This document shows positions 1 through 10,513 of a DNA stretch of 29,989 nt, in pieces. The DNA is from Gammaproteobacteria bacterium (lineage in GTDB: Bacteria > Pseudomonadota > Gammaproteobacteria > SZUA-152), in assembly GCA_024762755.1 (NCBI GenBank), contig JANTGX010000003.1, positions 1 through 29,989 on the forward strand, in the 5' to 3' direction. A program made the position numbers and the translations under genes. The notes beneath the pieces are model-generated. The model was not told where the DNA came from. It searched no databases and worked only from the letters and a program-made list of their open reading frames with translations. The first letter of the stretch is position 1. Each line of letters starts with the position of its first letter.

Positions 1-1
1 C

Positions 2-223
2 GTGGTCGCCACCGGTCTGGGGCAGGAGCGGGTGGAGACCCTCGACAAGCCGGTCAAGCTGGTCGCTCCCACCAGCCCCGACGGCGAGGTCAACTACGGC
101 GATTTGGATCGGCCCACGGTGATCCGCAAGCAGGCGGTGGCCAGCGAGCGCTTCGCCGCCAGCGCCGACGGCAACATGGATTACCTGGATATCCCAGCCT
201 TCCTGCGCCGCCAGGCCGATTGA
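2..223 (+). CDS. ftsZ: Cell division protein FtsZ, C-terminal end (5' truncated)
   Basis: This is the last 73 codons of FtsZ, the tubulin-like GTPase that forms the division ring. The window opens inside the gene; the first full codon is base 2, so the GTG there is an internal Val and not a start. The fragment begins with the VVATG strand that ends the conserved tubulin-like C-terminal domain. A variable linker of about 45 residues follows, then the conserved C-terminal peptide LDIPAFLRRQAD, which in this family binds FtsA and ZipA. The next gene, lpxC, follows the usual gammaproteobacterial order at the end of the division and cell-wall cluster. The peptide and the context make the call secure. 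Confidence 0.95.
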   Translation: MVATGLGQERVETLDKPVKLVAPTSPDGEVNYGDLDRPTVIRKQAVASERFAASADGNMDYLDIPAFLRRQAD

Positions 224-650
224 GGACGATGCCCGGCGGGGGTGATCCCCGAGTAGGATCACGCTTCCATCGGCTGGCCGAGGGAACCCTTCGCGGCCGG
301 GGTGCGTCTTCATTGAAAGGACCGGCCGCGGAGGCTAGTCCTGGCCCGGCGAATGCGCCGGCTCCCATGTACCTGCCACCAATTCGGTCTCAAGTCTGCC
401 GAGAAGTGGCCGCTAACAGCGGGTTGTGAATGCGCGGCGTTTGTCATCGATGGGGCGCAGCGGGTGGTCGTTGAAAGGATCGTGAGGCGATCTTTGCCGC
501 CCCGCCAGCCGCGCGATGGTTCGTGCCCAAACCCAACAGGACTCTGGGTGGAGAGCCACTGTCATGGCAGGGGCCATACCCTTCGTGGTAGCATGAGCAC
601 AGTTTTTTGGCATCGATTCGGGCAAAGATCCCGCAGGACCAACGGCAGGC
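224..650 (+). other. ftsZ-lpxC intergenic region with hairpins
   Basis: These 427 bases hold no convincing gene; the short ORFs here lack a good ribosome site and recognisable sequence. Two inverted repeats are visible: 7 bp at 242-248/256-262 (GTGATCC/GGATCAC) and a much longer one at 288-334, listed separately. The lpxC promoter must lie in this stretch or upstream, but no hexamer pair I found is good enough to call. The spacer is long for a gene pair that is often close together. Confidence 0.6.
288..334 (+). terminator. Strong hairpin downstream of ftsZ, without a T tract
   Basis: Bases 288-300 pair with 322-334 over 13 positions, one of them a G.T wobble. The inner nine (CGCGGCCGG/CCGGCCGCG) are perfect and GC-only, and the loop is 21 bases. 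No run of T follows, so intrinsic termination is uncertain. It may instead protect the 3' end of ftsZ mRNA or shape an lpxC leader. The structure is seen in the sequence; its role is inferred. Confidence 0.4.
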
Positions 651-1562
651 ATGATCAAACAACGCACTCTCAAGAACGTCATCCGTGCTACGGGCATCGG
701 CCTGCACACGGGCAAAAAGGTCTATTTGACCCTGCGTCCGGCGGCGGTCAATTCAGGGATCGTCTTTCGCCGTGTCGATCTTGACGAGCCCGTGGAGATT
801 GAGGCCAAGCCCGAAAACGTCGGCGATACCCGTCTCTCCACCACCCTGGTGAAGGGGGGCGTGCGAATCTCCACGGTCGAGCACCTGCTCTCCGCCATGG
901 CCGGCCTGGGCATCGACAATGCCTATATCGACGTGAGCGCCGACGAGGTGCCCATCATGGATGGCAGCGCCGCACCCTTCGTCTTTCTCATCCAGTCCGC
1001 GGGTATCGAGGACCAGCCGGCGGCCAAGCGCTTCATTCGTATCAAGAAGTCGGTGATCGTGGAGGACGGTGAGAAGTGGGCCCGCTTCGACCCCTTCGAG
1101 GGTTTCAAGGTCTCCTTTGATATCGATTTCGAACACCCCGTGTTCAAGAACAGCCTGCAGACGACCACCGTGGATTTCTCCAGCACCTCCTTCGTCAAGG
1201 AGGTCAGCCGTGCGCGGACTTTTGGTTTCATGCGCGATATCGAGCGTCTGCGCGAGAACAATCTGGCCCTCGGTGGCAGCCCGGACAACGCCATCGTGAT
1301 GGACGACTACCGCGTGCTCAACGAGGATGGCCTGCGCTATCACGACGAGTTCGTGAAGCACAAGGTGCTGGATGCCATCGGCGACCTCTACCTGCTCGGT
1401 TGCAGCCTCATCGGCGCCTTCAGCGGCTACAAGTCGGGACACGCCCTCAACAACCGTCTCCTGTTGGCCCTGTTGGCCGACGAGACGGCCTGGGAGGCCG
1501 CCACCTTCGACGATTCCCGCACGGCCCCCATCTCGTATACCCACCCCATGATGGCAAACTGA
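651..1562 (+). CDS. lpxC: UDP-3-O-acyl-N-acetylglucosamine deacetylase LpxC
   Basis: LpxC is the zinc hydrolase that removes the acetyl group from UDP-3-O-acyl-GlcNAc, the committed step of lipid A synthesis in the cytoplasm. The 303-residue protein has the normal family length. The zinc ligands are visible as His78 in STVEHLLSA and as His237 and Asp241 in FVKHKVLD. Glu77 and His264 match the catalytic base and acid, and all sit one position before the Escherichia coli numbering. The MDGSA motif lies near residues 103-107. The start ATG gives the typical MIKQRTL N-terminus, although the ribosome site before it is weak. It lies downstream of ftsZ and converges with dciA. Confidence 0.97.
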   Translation: MIKQRTLKNVIRATGIGLHTGKKVYLTLRPAAVNSGIVFRRVDLDEPVEIEAKPENVGDTRLSTTLVKGGVRISTVEHLLSAMAGLGIDNAYIDVSADEVPIMDGSAAPFVFLIQSAGIEDQPAAKRFIRIKKSVIVEDGEKWARFDPFEGFKVSFDIDFEHPVFKNSLQTTTVDFSSTSFVKEVSRARTFGFMRDIERLRENNLALGGSPDNAIVMDDYRVLNEDGLRYHDEFVKHKVLDAIGDLYLLGCSLIGAFSGYKSGHALNNRLLLALLADETAWEAATFDDSRTAPISYTHPMMAN

Positions 1563-1576
1563 GCCCGCGCGGGCTC
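1561..1576 (+). terminator. Palindrome overlapping the lpxC stop codon
   Basis: GAGCCCGCGCGGGCTC is a perfect 16-base palindrome that can fold as a 6-bp stem with a GCGC loop. It begins inside the lpxC stop codon. No T tract follows, so it is at most a weak intrinsic terminator between convergent genes. Confidence 0.35.
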
Positions 1577-1772
1577 GGTTGCGCCGTCTCGCCCCGCTTG
1601 ATGGTAGGTCGCGCGGCTTGTTAACGTATGCGCCGCCCGCTCAAGCCCACCCCGGTCGTGGTCGCGCCATACGCCTGCCGCAGGTGGGCGGGATCGTCAA
1701 AGGGCGGCTGATTCTGCTGGAAGAGCCGGCCTAAAGTTTTTGTCGCGCAAGATCGATGAAACAGAGACAGGC

Positions 1773-2237
1773 CTATTTCTTCTTTTGCTCGATGCTGCTG
1801 GCCAGTCGTCGCAGGGCATCGGCCAACGCCTGGTCGGGGATATGGCTCGCGGTCTCGCTCAGCAGCGCGGCGCCCTCGACAGAGGCCTTGGCGCGGCGCG
1901 GAGGTGGCGCCGGTGGGGGCTCACTGGCCGGCTGGATCTTGAACTGGACCTGGCGCAACCCGGCCAGCCCCGGTTGCTGGCGCAGCACGTGCAACACCGC
2001 CGGTGCCTGGTAGCGCAACTGGGTCAGCCACACCGGTGAGTCGGCCTGCAGCACCGCCCGCTCCTCGCGCACGTCGCACAGGGTGACGTGTTCGCCGAGG
2101 GGGGTGCCCAGGGCCTCGCGCAGGATCGTGTTGACGGCCTGCAGACGTCGGGCCCGCTCCAGCAGTGGCTGTAGTTGACCCTCGTGCGACTGTAGCAGGC
2201 TGGCGATGGGGCGGGTGGGGTTTTTGCGTCGGCTCAC
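1773..2237 (-). CDS. dciA: DciA family protein (DUF721), replicative helicase loader
   Basis: This 154-residue protein belongs to the DUF721 family, now called DciA, the ancestral loader of the replicative helicase DnaB in bacteria that lack DnaC or DnaI. The DUF721 core spans about residues 8-100, with the stretch LTQLRYQAPAVLHVLR typical of the family (nucleic-acid-binding KH-like fold). A Pro- and Ala-rich linker (about 105-118) and a basic C-terminus ending EQKKK follow. The start is GTG at 2235-2237. Placement among lpxC, an M23 peptidase and secA is the common arrangement in gammaproteobacteria such as Pseudomonas and supports the call. It is convergent with lpxC and divergent from the peptidase gene. 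Confidence 0.85.
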   Translation of the reverse strand: MSRRKNPTRPIASLLQSHEGQLQPLLERARRLQAVNTILREALGTPLGEHVTLCDVREERAVLQADSPVWLTQLRYQAPAVLHVLRQQPGLAGLRQVQFKIQPASEPPPAPPPRRAKASVEGAALLSETASHIPDQALADALRRLASSIEQKKK

Positions 2238-2336
2238 GGACTTGCCAGGGTGGAAAATCGAATTTCATTGTAGAGTAGCCTGCGGGCCGCCGGAAGGGTG
2301 GTCGGGCATGCTGGCTCAAGGGGTTGTCGGTAGCGT

Positions 2337-3263
2337 ATGAATATCATCTTGATCAACAAGCGTGGGGCGGGATCGCGCAGTATCGATCTGCTGACACCAC
2401 CCATGATAGGGCTGGCCCTGTCGCTGTTTGTCGTGGTCCCGTTGCTATTACTGATGGCCGGTTTCTGGCTGGGCCAGCAGGGCGTGCCCGACCGCGAGGC
2501 CATGTTGGTCGATGCGATGAAGGACGAGATGACGGCACAGCGGGCCGAGATCGGCGCCGTGCAGCGCGAGGCGAAGGACAACCTGGATGCGCTGGCGCTG
2601 CGACTCGGCCAGCTGCAGGCCAAGCTCATCCGCCTCGATGCCCTGGGCGAGCGCCTGACCGAGGTGGCCAATCTCGACAAGGGGGAGTTCGACTTCTCCT
2701 CCCAGCCCGCCCTCGGTGGCCCGGCCTCTCCCAGCGCCGTCGAATCCCTGCCGCTGCCCGATTTCAATCGGTCCCTGGAGCGCCTTTCGCAGCAGTTGGA
2801 CGACCGCAGCGAGCAGCTCGGCCTGCTGGAGACCCTGCTCATGAACCGCAACCTGCAGGCCGCCGTGCAGCCGGCCGGTCGCCCCATCAAGCGCGGCTGG
2901 ATCTCTTCCTACTATGGCATGCGTACCGACCCCTTCAGCGGCCGGCGCGAGATGCACAAAGGCATGGATTTTGCCGGCAAGGCGGGCAGTGATGTGGTCG
3001 CCGTGGCCGCCGGCGTGGTGACCTGGGCGGGTGAGCGCTATGGCTATGGCAATCTGGTCGAGATCAACCACGGCAATGGCTACGTCACCCGCTATGGGCA
3101 CAACGAGAAGGTGCTGGTGAAGGTGGGCGATGCGGTGAAGAAGGGTCAGGCCCTGGCCTTGATGGGCTCCACCGGCCGTTCCACTGGCCCGCATGTGCAC
3201 TTCGAGGTCCGCTACAAGGGCAAGACCGTCGATCCCAAGAAATACATTCTCGCGCGGCGCTGA
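2337..3263 (+). CDS. M23-family peptidoglycan endopeptidase, membrane anchored
   Basis: This 308-residue protein has one N-terminal membrane helix (about 22-45), a coiled-coil region (about 52-112 and 143-170) and a C-terminal LytM/M23 domain (about 185-305). The zinc ligands are His207 and Asp211 in HKGMD and His288 in HVHFEV; His255 in RYGHNE matches the catalytic histidine. All are present, so it should be an active D,D-endopeptidase acting on periplasmic peptidoglycan. It corresponds to the uncharacterised peptidase found before secA in Pseudomonas. The start ATG is preceded by AAGGGG at 2318-2323, a somewhat long spacing. Coiled coil plus LytM recalls EnvC/NlpD-type regulators, but those usually lose the metal ligands. 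Confidence 0.88.
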   Translation: MNIILINKRGAGSRSIDLLTPPMIGLALSLFVVVPLLLLMAGFWLGQQGVPDREAMLVDAMKDEMTAQRAEIGAVQREAKDNLDALALRLGQLQAKLIRLDALGERLTEVANLDKGEFDFSSQPALGGPASPSAVESLPLPDFNRSLERLSQQLDDRSEQLGLLETLLMNRNLQAAVQPAGRPIKRGWISSYYGMRTDPFSGRREMHKGMDFAGKAGSDVVAVAAGVVTWAGERYGYGNLVEINHGNGYVTRYGHNEKVLVKVGDAVKKGQALALMGSTGRSTGPHVHFEVRYKGKTVDPKKYILARR

Positions 3264-3281
3264 GCGTCCAGGCGATAGTCG

Positions 3282-3310
3282 TTCTCTCGACGCCTGATCC
3301 CCGTTATAAT
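3282..3310 (+). promoter_or_regulatory. Probable sigma-70 promoter of secA
   Basis: A perfect -10 hexamer TATAAT lies at 3305-3310. A poor -35 candidate (TTCTCT, 3282-3287) sits 17 bases upstream. It falls just after the M23 peptidase stop and about 80 bases before the secA start, so secA probably has its own promoter. No secM-like gene lies between them. Confidence 0.6.
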
Positions 3311-3388
3311 CTCCCTTTTTATCTGCATCCCTTTGCGGCGCGCAGACGACACGCGTGCCGTTCACCCCAGAAAAGATAGACACAATTC

Positions 3389-6115
<2,727 letters not shown>

Positions 6116-6149
6116 GCCCTCGAGGCTGACCGACGACGGATGGGCCAGG

Positions 6150-6184
6150 CAGGGCGTGGGAGAGATCCCGCGCCCTGTTTCGTT
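6150..6184 (+). terminator. Rho-independent terminator after secA
   Basis: Bases 6150-6161 pair with 6166-6177 over 12 positions, with one G.T wobble and a GAGA tetraloop. The 3' side runs into TTTCGTT. It lies 35 bases past the secA stop, so secA transcription should end here and argJ needs its own promoter. Confidence 0.8.
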
Positions 6185-6275
6185 GCCGGACAGTGCCGAA
6201 TAGCGCCTTGTGCCGGCAGCTCCGCAGTCGGTACTATCGAGCTCCTTTTTTTCACCCCGCCGAGAGAATGCCGCC

Positions 6276-7493
6276 ATGGCCGAAGACAACGATTCCCTGC
6301 CCACCCTTCACCCCGTGGCCGGTCTGCGCCTGGGGACCACCTGCGCGGGTTTCAAGGTGCCGGGGCGGCGTGACCTGGTGGTGTGTGCGCTGGCCGAAGG
6401 CACCGAGGTGGCGGCGGTGTTCACGCGCAACGCCTTCCGCGCCGCGCCGGTGCAGGTGGCCGAAGCGCATTTGGCGCGGTGTGCGCCACGCTACCTGGTG
6501 ATCAATACCGGCAATGCCAATGCCGGCACCGGCCAGAGCGGTCTGCAGGCCGCGCATGAGACCTGCGAGCTGCTGGCCGCCGAGGCCGGTTGCGACGCGC
6601 AGGCGGTGCTGCCCTTTTCCACCGGGGTGATCGGCGAACCCCTGCCCATGGCGCCCATGCGCGAGGGTCTGCCGCGGGCCTTGGCCAATCTGGACGAGGC
6701 CGGCTGGTCGGACGCCGCCCACGGTATCCTCACCACCGATACGGTGCCCAAGGGTGATTCGCACCGCCTGCTGGTCGATGGCAAGCCGTTGACCGTGACC
6801 GGCATCGCCAAGGGCTCTGGCATGATCCGCCCCGACATGGCCACCATGTTGGCCTTCGTCGCCTTGGATGCGCGCGTGCCGCAGGCGGTGCTCGCGGCCT
6901 GTCTCGAGCGCGCCGTCGAAGGTTCCTTCAACCGCATCACGGTGGACGGTGACACCTCCACCAACGACGCCTGTGTGCTCATGGCCACCGGCCAGGGTGA
7001 GCTGTCCGTCGAGCGTGCCGAGGGCCCGACGTTCGAGGCCCTGTGCGCGGCGGTGGGCGAGGTCTGTGAGTCTCTCGCCCGCGCCATCGTGCGCGACGGC
7101 GAGGGTGCCACCAAGCTCATCGATGTGCGGGTGGAGGGCGGGCGCGATCGCGCGGAATGTCTGCAGGTCGCCTATGCCATTGCCCATTCGCCGCTGGTGA
7201 AGACGGCCTTTTTCGCCAGTGATCCCAATTGGGGGCGCATCCTCGCCGTGGTCGGCCGCGCCGGCCTGGAGGAGTTGGACATCGACGCCGTGGAGCTGTG
7301 GCTGGACGAGGTGTGTATCGTGCGTCGCGGCGGTCGGGCGGAAGACTACACGGAGTCCGCCGGACAGGCGGTGATGTCGCGCAATGCCATCACCGTGCGC
7401 GTCGTGCTGGGCCGCGGCGAGGTCAGCGACCACGTCTGGACCTGTGATCTCTCCTACGACTACGTGCGCATCAACGCGGAGTACCGCACCTGA
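6276..7493 (+). CDS. argJ: Glutamate N-acetyltransferase / amino-acid acetyltransferase ArgJ
   Basis: ArgJ moves the acetyl group from N-acetylornithine to glutamate, recycling acetate in arginine synthesis; many members also use acetyl-CoA. The 405-residue protein has the family length. The self-cleavage site is seen in KGSGMIRPDMATML, with Thr190 as the new N-terminal nucleophile of the beta chain. The oxyanion-hole motif STGVIGEPL lies at about 115-123. I chose ATG 6276 over the in-frame ATG at 6210 because it gives the usual N-terminus and has GAGAGA (6262-6267) 8 bases upstream. It follows secA as in Pseudomonas and related genera and sits just before the Nudix fusion gene. Confidence 0.95.
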   Translation: MAEDNDSLPTLHPVAGLRLGTTCAGFKVPGRRDLVVCALAEGTEVAAVFTRNAFRAAPVQVAEAHLARCAPRYLVINTGNANAGTGQSGLQAAHETCELLAAEAGCDAQAVLPFSTGVIGEPLPMAPMREGLPRALANLDEAGWSDAAHGILTTDTVPKGDSHRLLVDGKPLTVTGIAKGSGMIRPDMATMLAFVALDARVPQAVLAACLERAVEGSFNRITVDGDTSTNDACVLMATGQGELSVERAEGPTFEALCAAVGEVCESLARAIVRDGEGATKLIDVRVEGGRDRAECLQVAYAIAHSPLVKTAFFASDPNWGRILAVVGRAGLEELDIDAVELWLDEVCIVRRGGRAEDYTESAGQAVMSRNAITVRVVLGRGEVSDHVWTCDLSYDYVRINAEYRT

Positions 7494-7504
7494 GCGCGGC
7501 GCCA

Positions 7505-8428
7505 TTGCCGGTCGCCGTGGCGGTGGTGTTCGACGACACCGGTCGGCTGCTCATCACGCGCCGTGCGGCGACGGCACACCAGGGTGGATTGTGGGAGTTC
7601 CCCGGCGGCAAGTTGGCACCGGGGGAGTCCGTGCGGGAGGCCTTGCAGCGTGAGCTGGCCGAGGAAGTGGGCATTCACATCACGCAGGCCAGGCTCCTGA
7701 TCCGTCTGCGTCACGACTATCCCGAGAGGGCGGTACGACTGGACGTATTGCGGGTGGATGCCTTCCGCGGCGAGGCCCATGGGCGCGAGGGCCAGCCCTT
7801 GCGTTGGGTCGAGCCGGCCGAGCTGAGCCGGTTTTCCTTCCCCGCGGCGAACAAGCCCATTCTGCGCGCCGTGGATCTGCCCGCGCGCTACCTGATCACC
7901 CCCGAACCGCTGCCGGGCAGCGACTTCCTGCCCCGCCTGGAGGCGGCGTTGCGCCGTGGTGTGCGGCTGGTGCAGTTGCGCAGCAAGCGGCTGGGTGAGA
8001 GTGAGTACTTGCCCCTGGCGCGCGAGGCGGTCGCCCTGTGTCACGCGCATGGCGCTCGGCTGCTGGTCAACGGCGAGCCTTCCCTGGCCCTGGCCAGTGG
8101 CGCCGACGGGGTGCATCTGGATGGTCGCCGTCTGCGGGACCTGGGCGAGCGTCCACCGCTGGGGCTGGTGGGGGCCTCTTGCCACGACGCGACACAATTG
8201 GCTGAGGCGGCGGCCAAGGGAGTCGATTTTGCCGTGCTCTCGCCGGTGGCCGAGACGGCCAGTCACCCGCAGGCGGTGCCCCTGGGCTGGGCACGCTTTC
8301 GCGCCCTCAGTGATGAGGCCACGCTACCGGTGTATGCCCTCGGCGGGCTGGATGAGGCGGATCTGGCCGATGCCTGGGCGCACGGCGCGCAGGGCATCGC
8401 GGCCATCCGCGGTCTGTGGCAGGGGTGA
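7505..8428 (+). CDS. mutT: Nudix hydrolase (MutT-like) fused to a ThiE/TenI-like domain
   Basis: This 307-residue protein has an N-terminal Nudix domain (about 1-130) that should remove oxidised dGTP, plus a C-terminal thiamine-phosphate-synthase-like TIM barrel (about 131-307). The Nudix box is complete at residues 35-57 (Gly35, Glu41, REL at 49-51, EE at 53-54, Gly56). In the second domain the QLRSK motif and GADGVHL are visible, but the NDR motif of true ThiE, which provides a metal-binding Asp, reads NGE. The domain may therefore be non-catalytic or TenI-like. No ATG is available; the likely start is TTG 7505, 11 bases after the argJ stop. The same fusion is known near secA-argJ in other gammaproteobacteria. 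Confidence 0.88.
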   Translation: MPVAVAVVFDDTGRLLITRRAATAHQGGLWEFPGGKLAPGESVREALQRELAEEVGIHITQARLLIRLRHDYPERAVRLDVLRVDAFRGEAHGREGQPLRWVEPAELSRFSFPAANKPILRAVDLPARYLITPEPLPGSDFLPRLEAALRRGVRLVQLRSKRLGESEYLPLAREAVALCHAHGARLLVNGEPSLALASGADGVHLDGRRLRDLGERPPLGLVGASCHDATQLAEAAAKGVDFAVLSPVAETASHPQAVPLGWARFRALSDEATLPVYALGGLDEADLADAWAHGAQGIAAIRGLWQG

Positions 8429-8459
8429 GGTCGGGCGCGCCTCTGCGGCGCCTACCTCA
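8426..8459. terminator. Hairpin shared by convergent mutT fusion and apaG
   Basis: TGAGGT (8426-8431) pairs with ACCTCA (8454-8459), with further imperfect GC pairing inside. The outer arms contain the stop codons of both convergent genes. No clear T tract is present on either strand, so function as a bidirectional terminator is only suggested. Confidence 0.35.
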
Positions 8460-8840
8460 ATGCAGCAGGTTGGGCGGAGAGAGCGTGAAGGGGGGGATGT
8501 CGGCGTCGAAGGGGGCACCGTCGTCGGTGACCATCTGATAGCTGCCTTCCATGCAACCGACCGGGGTCTCGAGCACAGTACCGCTGGTGTAGCGGAAGCT
8601 TTCACCGGGGCGCAGGTAGGGTTGTTCACCGACCACGCCTTCACCGTGCACCTCTTGGGTATTGCCATTGGCATCGTTGATGATCCAGTGGCGGGTGAGC
8701 AGGCGGGCCGGTTGCTTGCCGGTGTTGTGCAGGGTCACGGTGTAGGAGAAGACATAGCGGTCGTCTTCGGGCTTCGAGTGCTCCTCGATGTAGTCGGTGA
8801 TGACCTCCACGTCGATGTGGGCGTCGTCTGTCTGTTTCAT
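8457..8840 (-). CDS. apaG: ApaG protein (DUF525)
   Basis: This 127-residue protein is a full-length ApaG, a small cytoplasmic protein with an immunoglobulin-like fold (DUF525). Recognisable blocks are the YVFSYTVTLHNTG strand (about 29-41), LLTRHWIINDANG (about 47-59) and the signature EVHGEGVVGEQP (about 63-74), followed by YTSG and the MEGSYQMV strand. The molecular role is poorly defined; in enterobacteria the gene is in an operon with apaH and ksgA, which are not nearby here. It is convergent with the MutT fusion gene and apparently transcribed alone or ahead of the glycosyltransferase gene's 3' flank. Confidence 0.95.
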   Translation of the reverse strand: MKQTDDAHIDVEVITDYIEEHSKPEDDRYVFSYTVTLHNTGKQPARLLTRHWIINDANGNTQEVHGEGVVGEQPYLRPGESFRYTSGTVLETPVGCMEGSYQMVTDDGAPFDADIPPFTLSPPNLLH

Positions 8841-8938
8841 GTGTCTCTCGCTATGGCGCTGAATTGTCGACTATTGTACTAGGTTATTGGCCGGCAGGCC
8901 AGGCGCCCGTCAAGGCTGGGGCCTGTCGGATTGGGCAC

Positions 8939-10429
8939 CTAGTGCACTGTTTGGGCGGGTGCCAACGTAGGCTCCTCGCCGACCACCGGGGGCGCCGGTT
9001 GGGTCTTCTCGGTTTCACCCGGGCTGGGGATGATGGCCACCAGGACGCCGCCGGGGAGGATGGCCAGCGTCTTGGTCTGCCCGGTGACTTCGGCGAAGTT
9101 GCGCGCCAGCGCGGAATGGCGTGGTTCGTTGGGGTTGAAGATGATGTGGGTGACGCCCCGCATCATGGCCAGTTGGGCGGCACCGTTCTCTGCCACCGGC
9201 GGCAGGGGCAGCACATCGCGCCGGCAGGCGATCATGGTGCGGGCCGGCCACTCGCTGGCGGCGAGAAAGGGTGCGTCGGGGTCCGCCGCCTCGAGACACA
9301 GGGTCTGGATCAGTTCGTCGCTGGGGCTGAGCCGGCCGCTGGCGATGAGGCTGGCGTAGGCGCGGTCGACCTGCATGAACAGGGTGGCGGCGATGAACAC
9401 CACGAGCATGACGAGGCCGCGTTGGCCGGCAAATCCGCTGAGCCCGCCACGGCTGCCGAGGTGCTGATTGAGGCGAATCAGGTAGGGTGTGCCGCGATAG
9501 AGCAGGACGGTGATGGCGATCATGGCCCAGCTGGTGTCGGCGGCCAATAGCCCGATGCCCAGGGCCAGCAGCAGGGTGGTGCCGAGCAGGTCGTCGAGCA
9601 GGTGGCGGGCGTCTTTCGCCAGCACGATGAGCAGGAGGGCGGCGATCAGCAGGCCGGGAATGCTGCTCGGTTGGTCGTGCGCGTCCAGCGCGATGAAGGT
9701 GGTAACGGCCTGGGTGAGGGAGGCAAAAGGATTGCTGAACCAGTCCAGGGCCACCCAGCCGACGCGCATGGCGATGATGATGGCCGTGGTGATGCCGAGA
9801 CCGATCCACACCCTCTTCTGCTGCAATGCCGATTTGGGCTGACGGTACCAGCGCCAGGCCAGGGCCAGCGGATAGGCAAGGCCCATGGGATGCAGGGTGA
9901 TGGTGATGGCGACGAGGATCAGCTGCAGGAAATAGAGGCTGCTGATGCTATGGGGTGAGGCCCGGTATCGGGCATCCAGCAACCAACCGAGGCCGAACAG
10001 CAACAACAGAAAGGGCGCGGTGCCGATGGCGTCTGCCTGGGCGATGGTCACCGGGGCGATGAGCATCAGCCCCGTGGCGATGAGGTCCGTTTCGTCGTTG
10101 TGGGGCTCATTCCGTTCACGGGTCCAGCGGTAGAGCAGCATCAAGGCGGCGAAGGTGGTGAGTAGACTGAAGACCTTGGCCGCCAGCATGCTGCCCGGCC
10201 AGTACATGCCCAGGGGGGCGAAGAGCAGGGCGCGGAAGTCGGGGCCGCCGAAGGTGATCACCGGGTTGGCGATCATGTCGGAGACGGACCAATCGAGCAG
10301 CAGGGCCAGCGCGGCACCTTCGTCGAGTCCATAGGGGGTGAGGCGTACCAAGCCGAAGTAGAGGATGGCGCCCCCCCAGACCAGCAGGGCGAGCAGTGCC
10401 CAGAGGCGCGCGGGGATCTTGTCCAGCAT
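8939..10429 (-). CDS. GT39-like (ArnT/PMT family) membrane glycosyltransferase
   Basis: This 496-residue protein has about ten hydrophobic helices over residues 1-370, then a soluble C-terminal part (about 371-496) ending in a Pro- and Glu-rich tail. The first loop contains YGLDEG soon after helix 1. That matches the position of the catalytic acidic residue in GT-C enzymes that use lipid-linked sugars (ArnT, PMT, Alg families). The soluble domain near residues 430-470 (THIIFNPNEPRHS) resembles the periplasmic domains of this group. The acceptor cannot be read from sequence. It stands alone on the minus strand, 84 bases downstream of nothing co-directional except the vWA/TolQ pair, so it may share their transcript. 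Confidence 0.7.
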   Translation of the reverse strand: MLDKIPARLWALLALLVWGGAILYFGLVRLTPYGLDEGAALALLLDWSVSDMIANPVITFGGPDFRALLFAPLGMYWPGSMLAAKVFSLLTTFAALMLLYRWTRERNEPHNDETDLIATGLMLIAPVTIAQADAIGTAPFLLLLFGLGWLLDARYRASPHSISSLYFLQLILVAITITLHPMGLAYPLALAWRWYRQPKSALQQKRVWIGLGITTAIIIAMRVGWVALDWFSNPFASLTQAVTTFIALDAHDQPSSIPGLLIAALLLIVLAKDARHLLDDLLGTTLLLALGIGLLAADTSWAMIAITVLLYRGTPYLIRLNQHLGSRGGLSGFAGQRGLVMLVVFIAATLFMQVDRAYASLIASGRLSPSDELIQTLCLEAADPDAPFLAASEWPARTMIACRRDVLPLPPVAENGAAQLAMMRGVTHIIFNPNEPRHSALARNFAEVTGQTKTLAILPGGVLVAIIPSPGETEKTQPAPPVVGEEPTLAPAQTVH

Positions 10430-10513
10430 GATGAGTCTCTCTCGATACGGCCGAGGCCGGCAAAACCGCCATTCTAGCGTATTCGCGTGTGCACCGGCAG
10501 ATCTCGACCGACC

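Noticed and set aside
1618..1734. Possible TTG-started 38-residue ORF in the lpxC-dciA spacer, ending with a coding-like tail (VKGRLILLEEPA)
   Set aside because: No ribosome site and no recognisable family; too short to support.
6252..7505. 417-residue antisense ORF opposite argJ
   Set aside because: It is a shadow of argJ with no recognisable domain.
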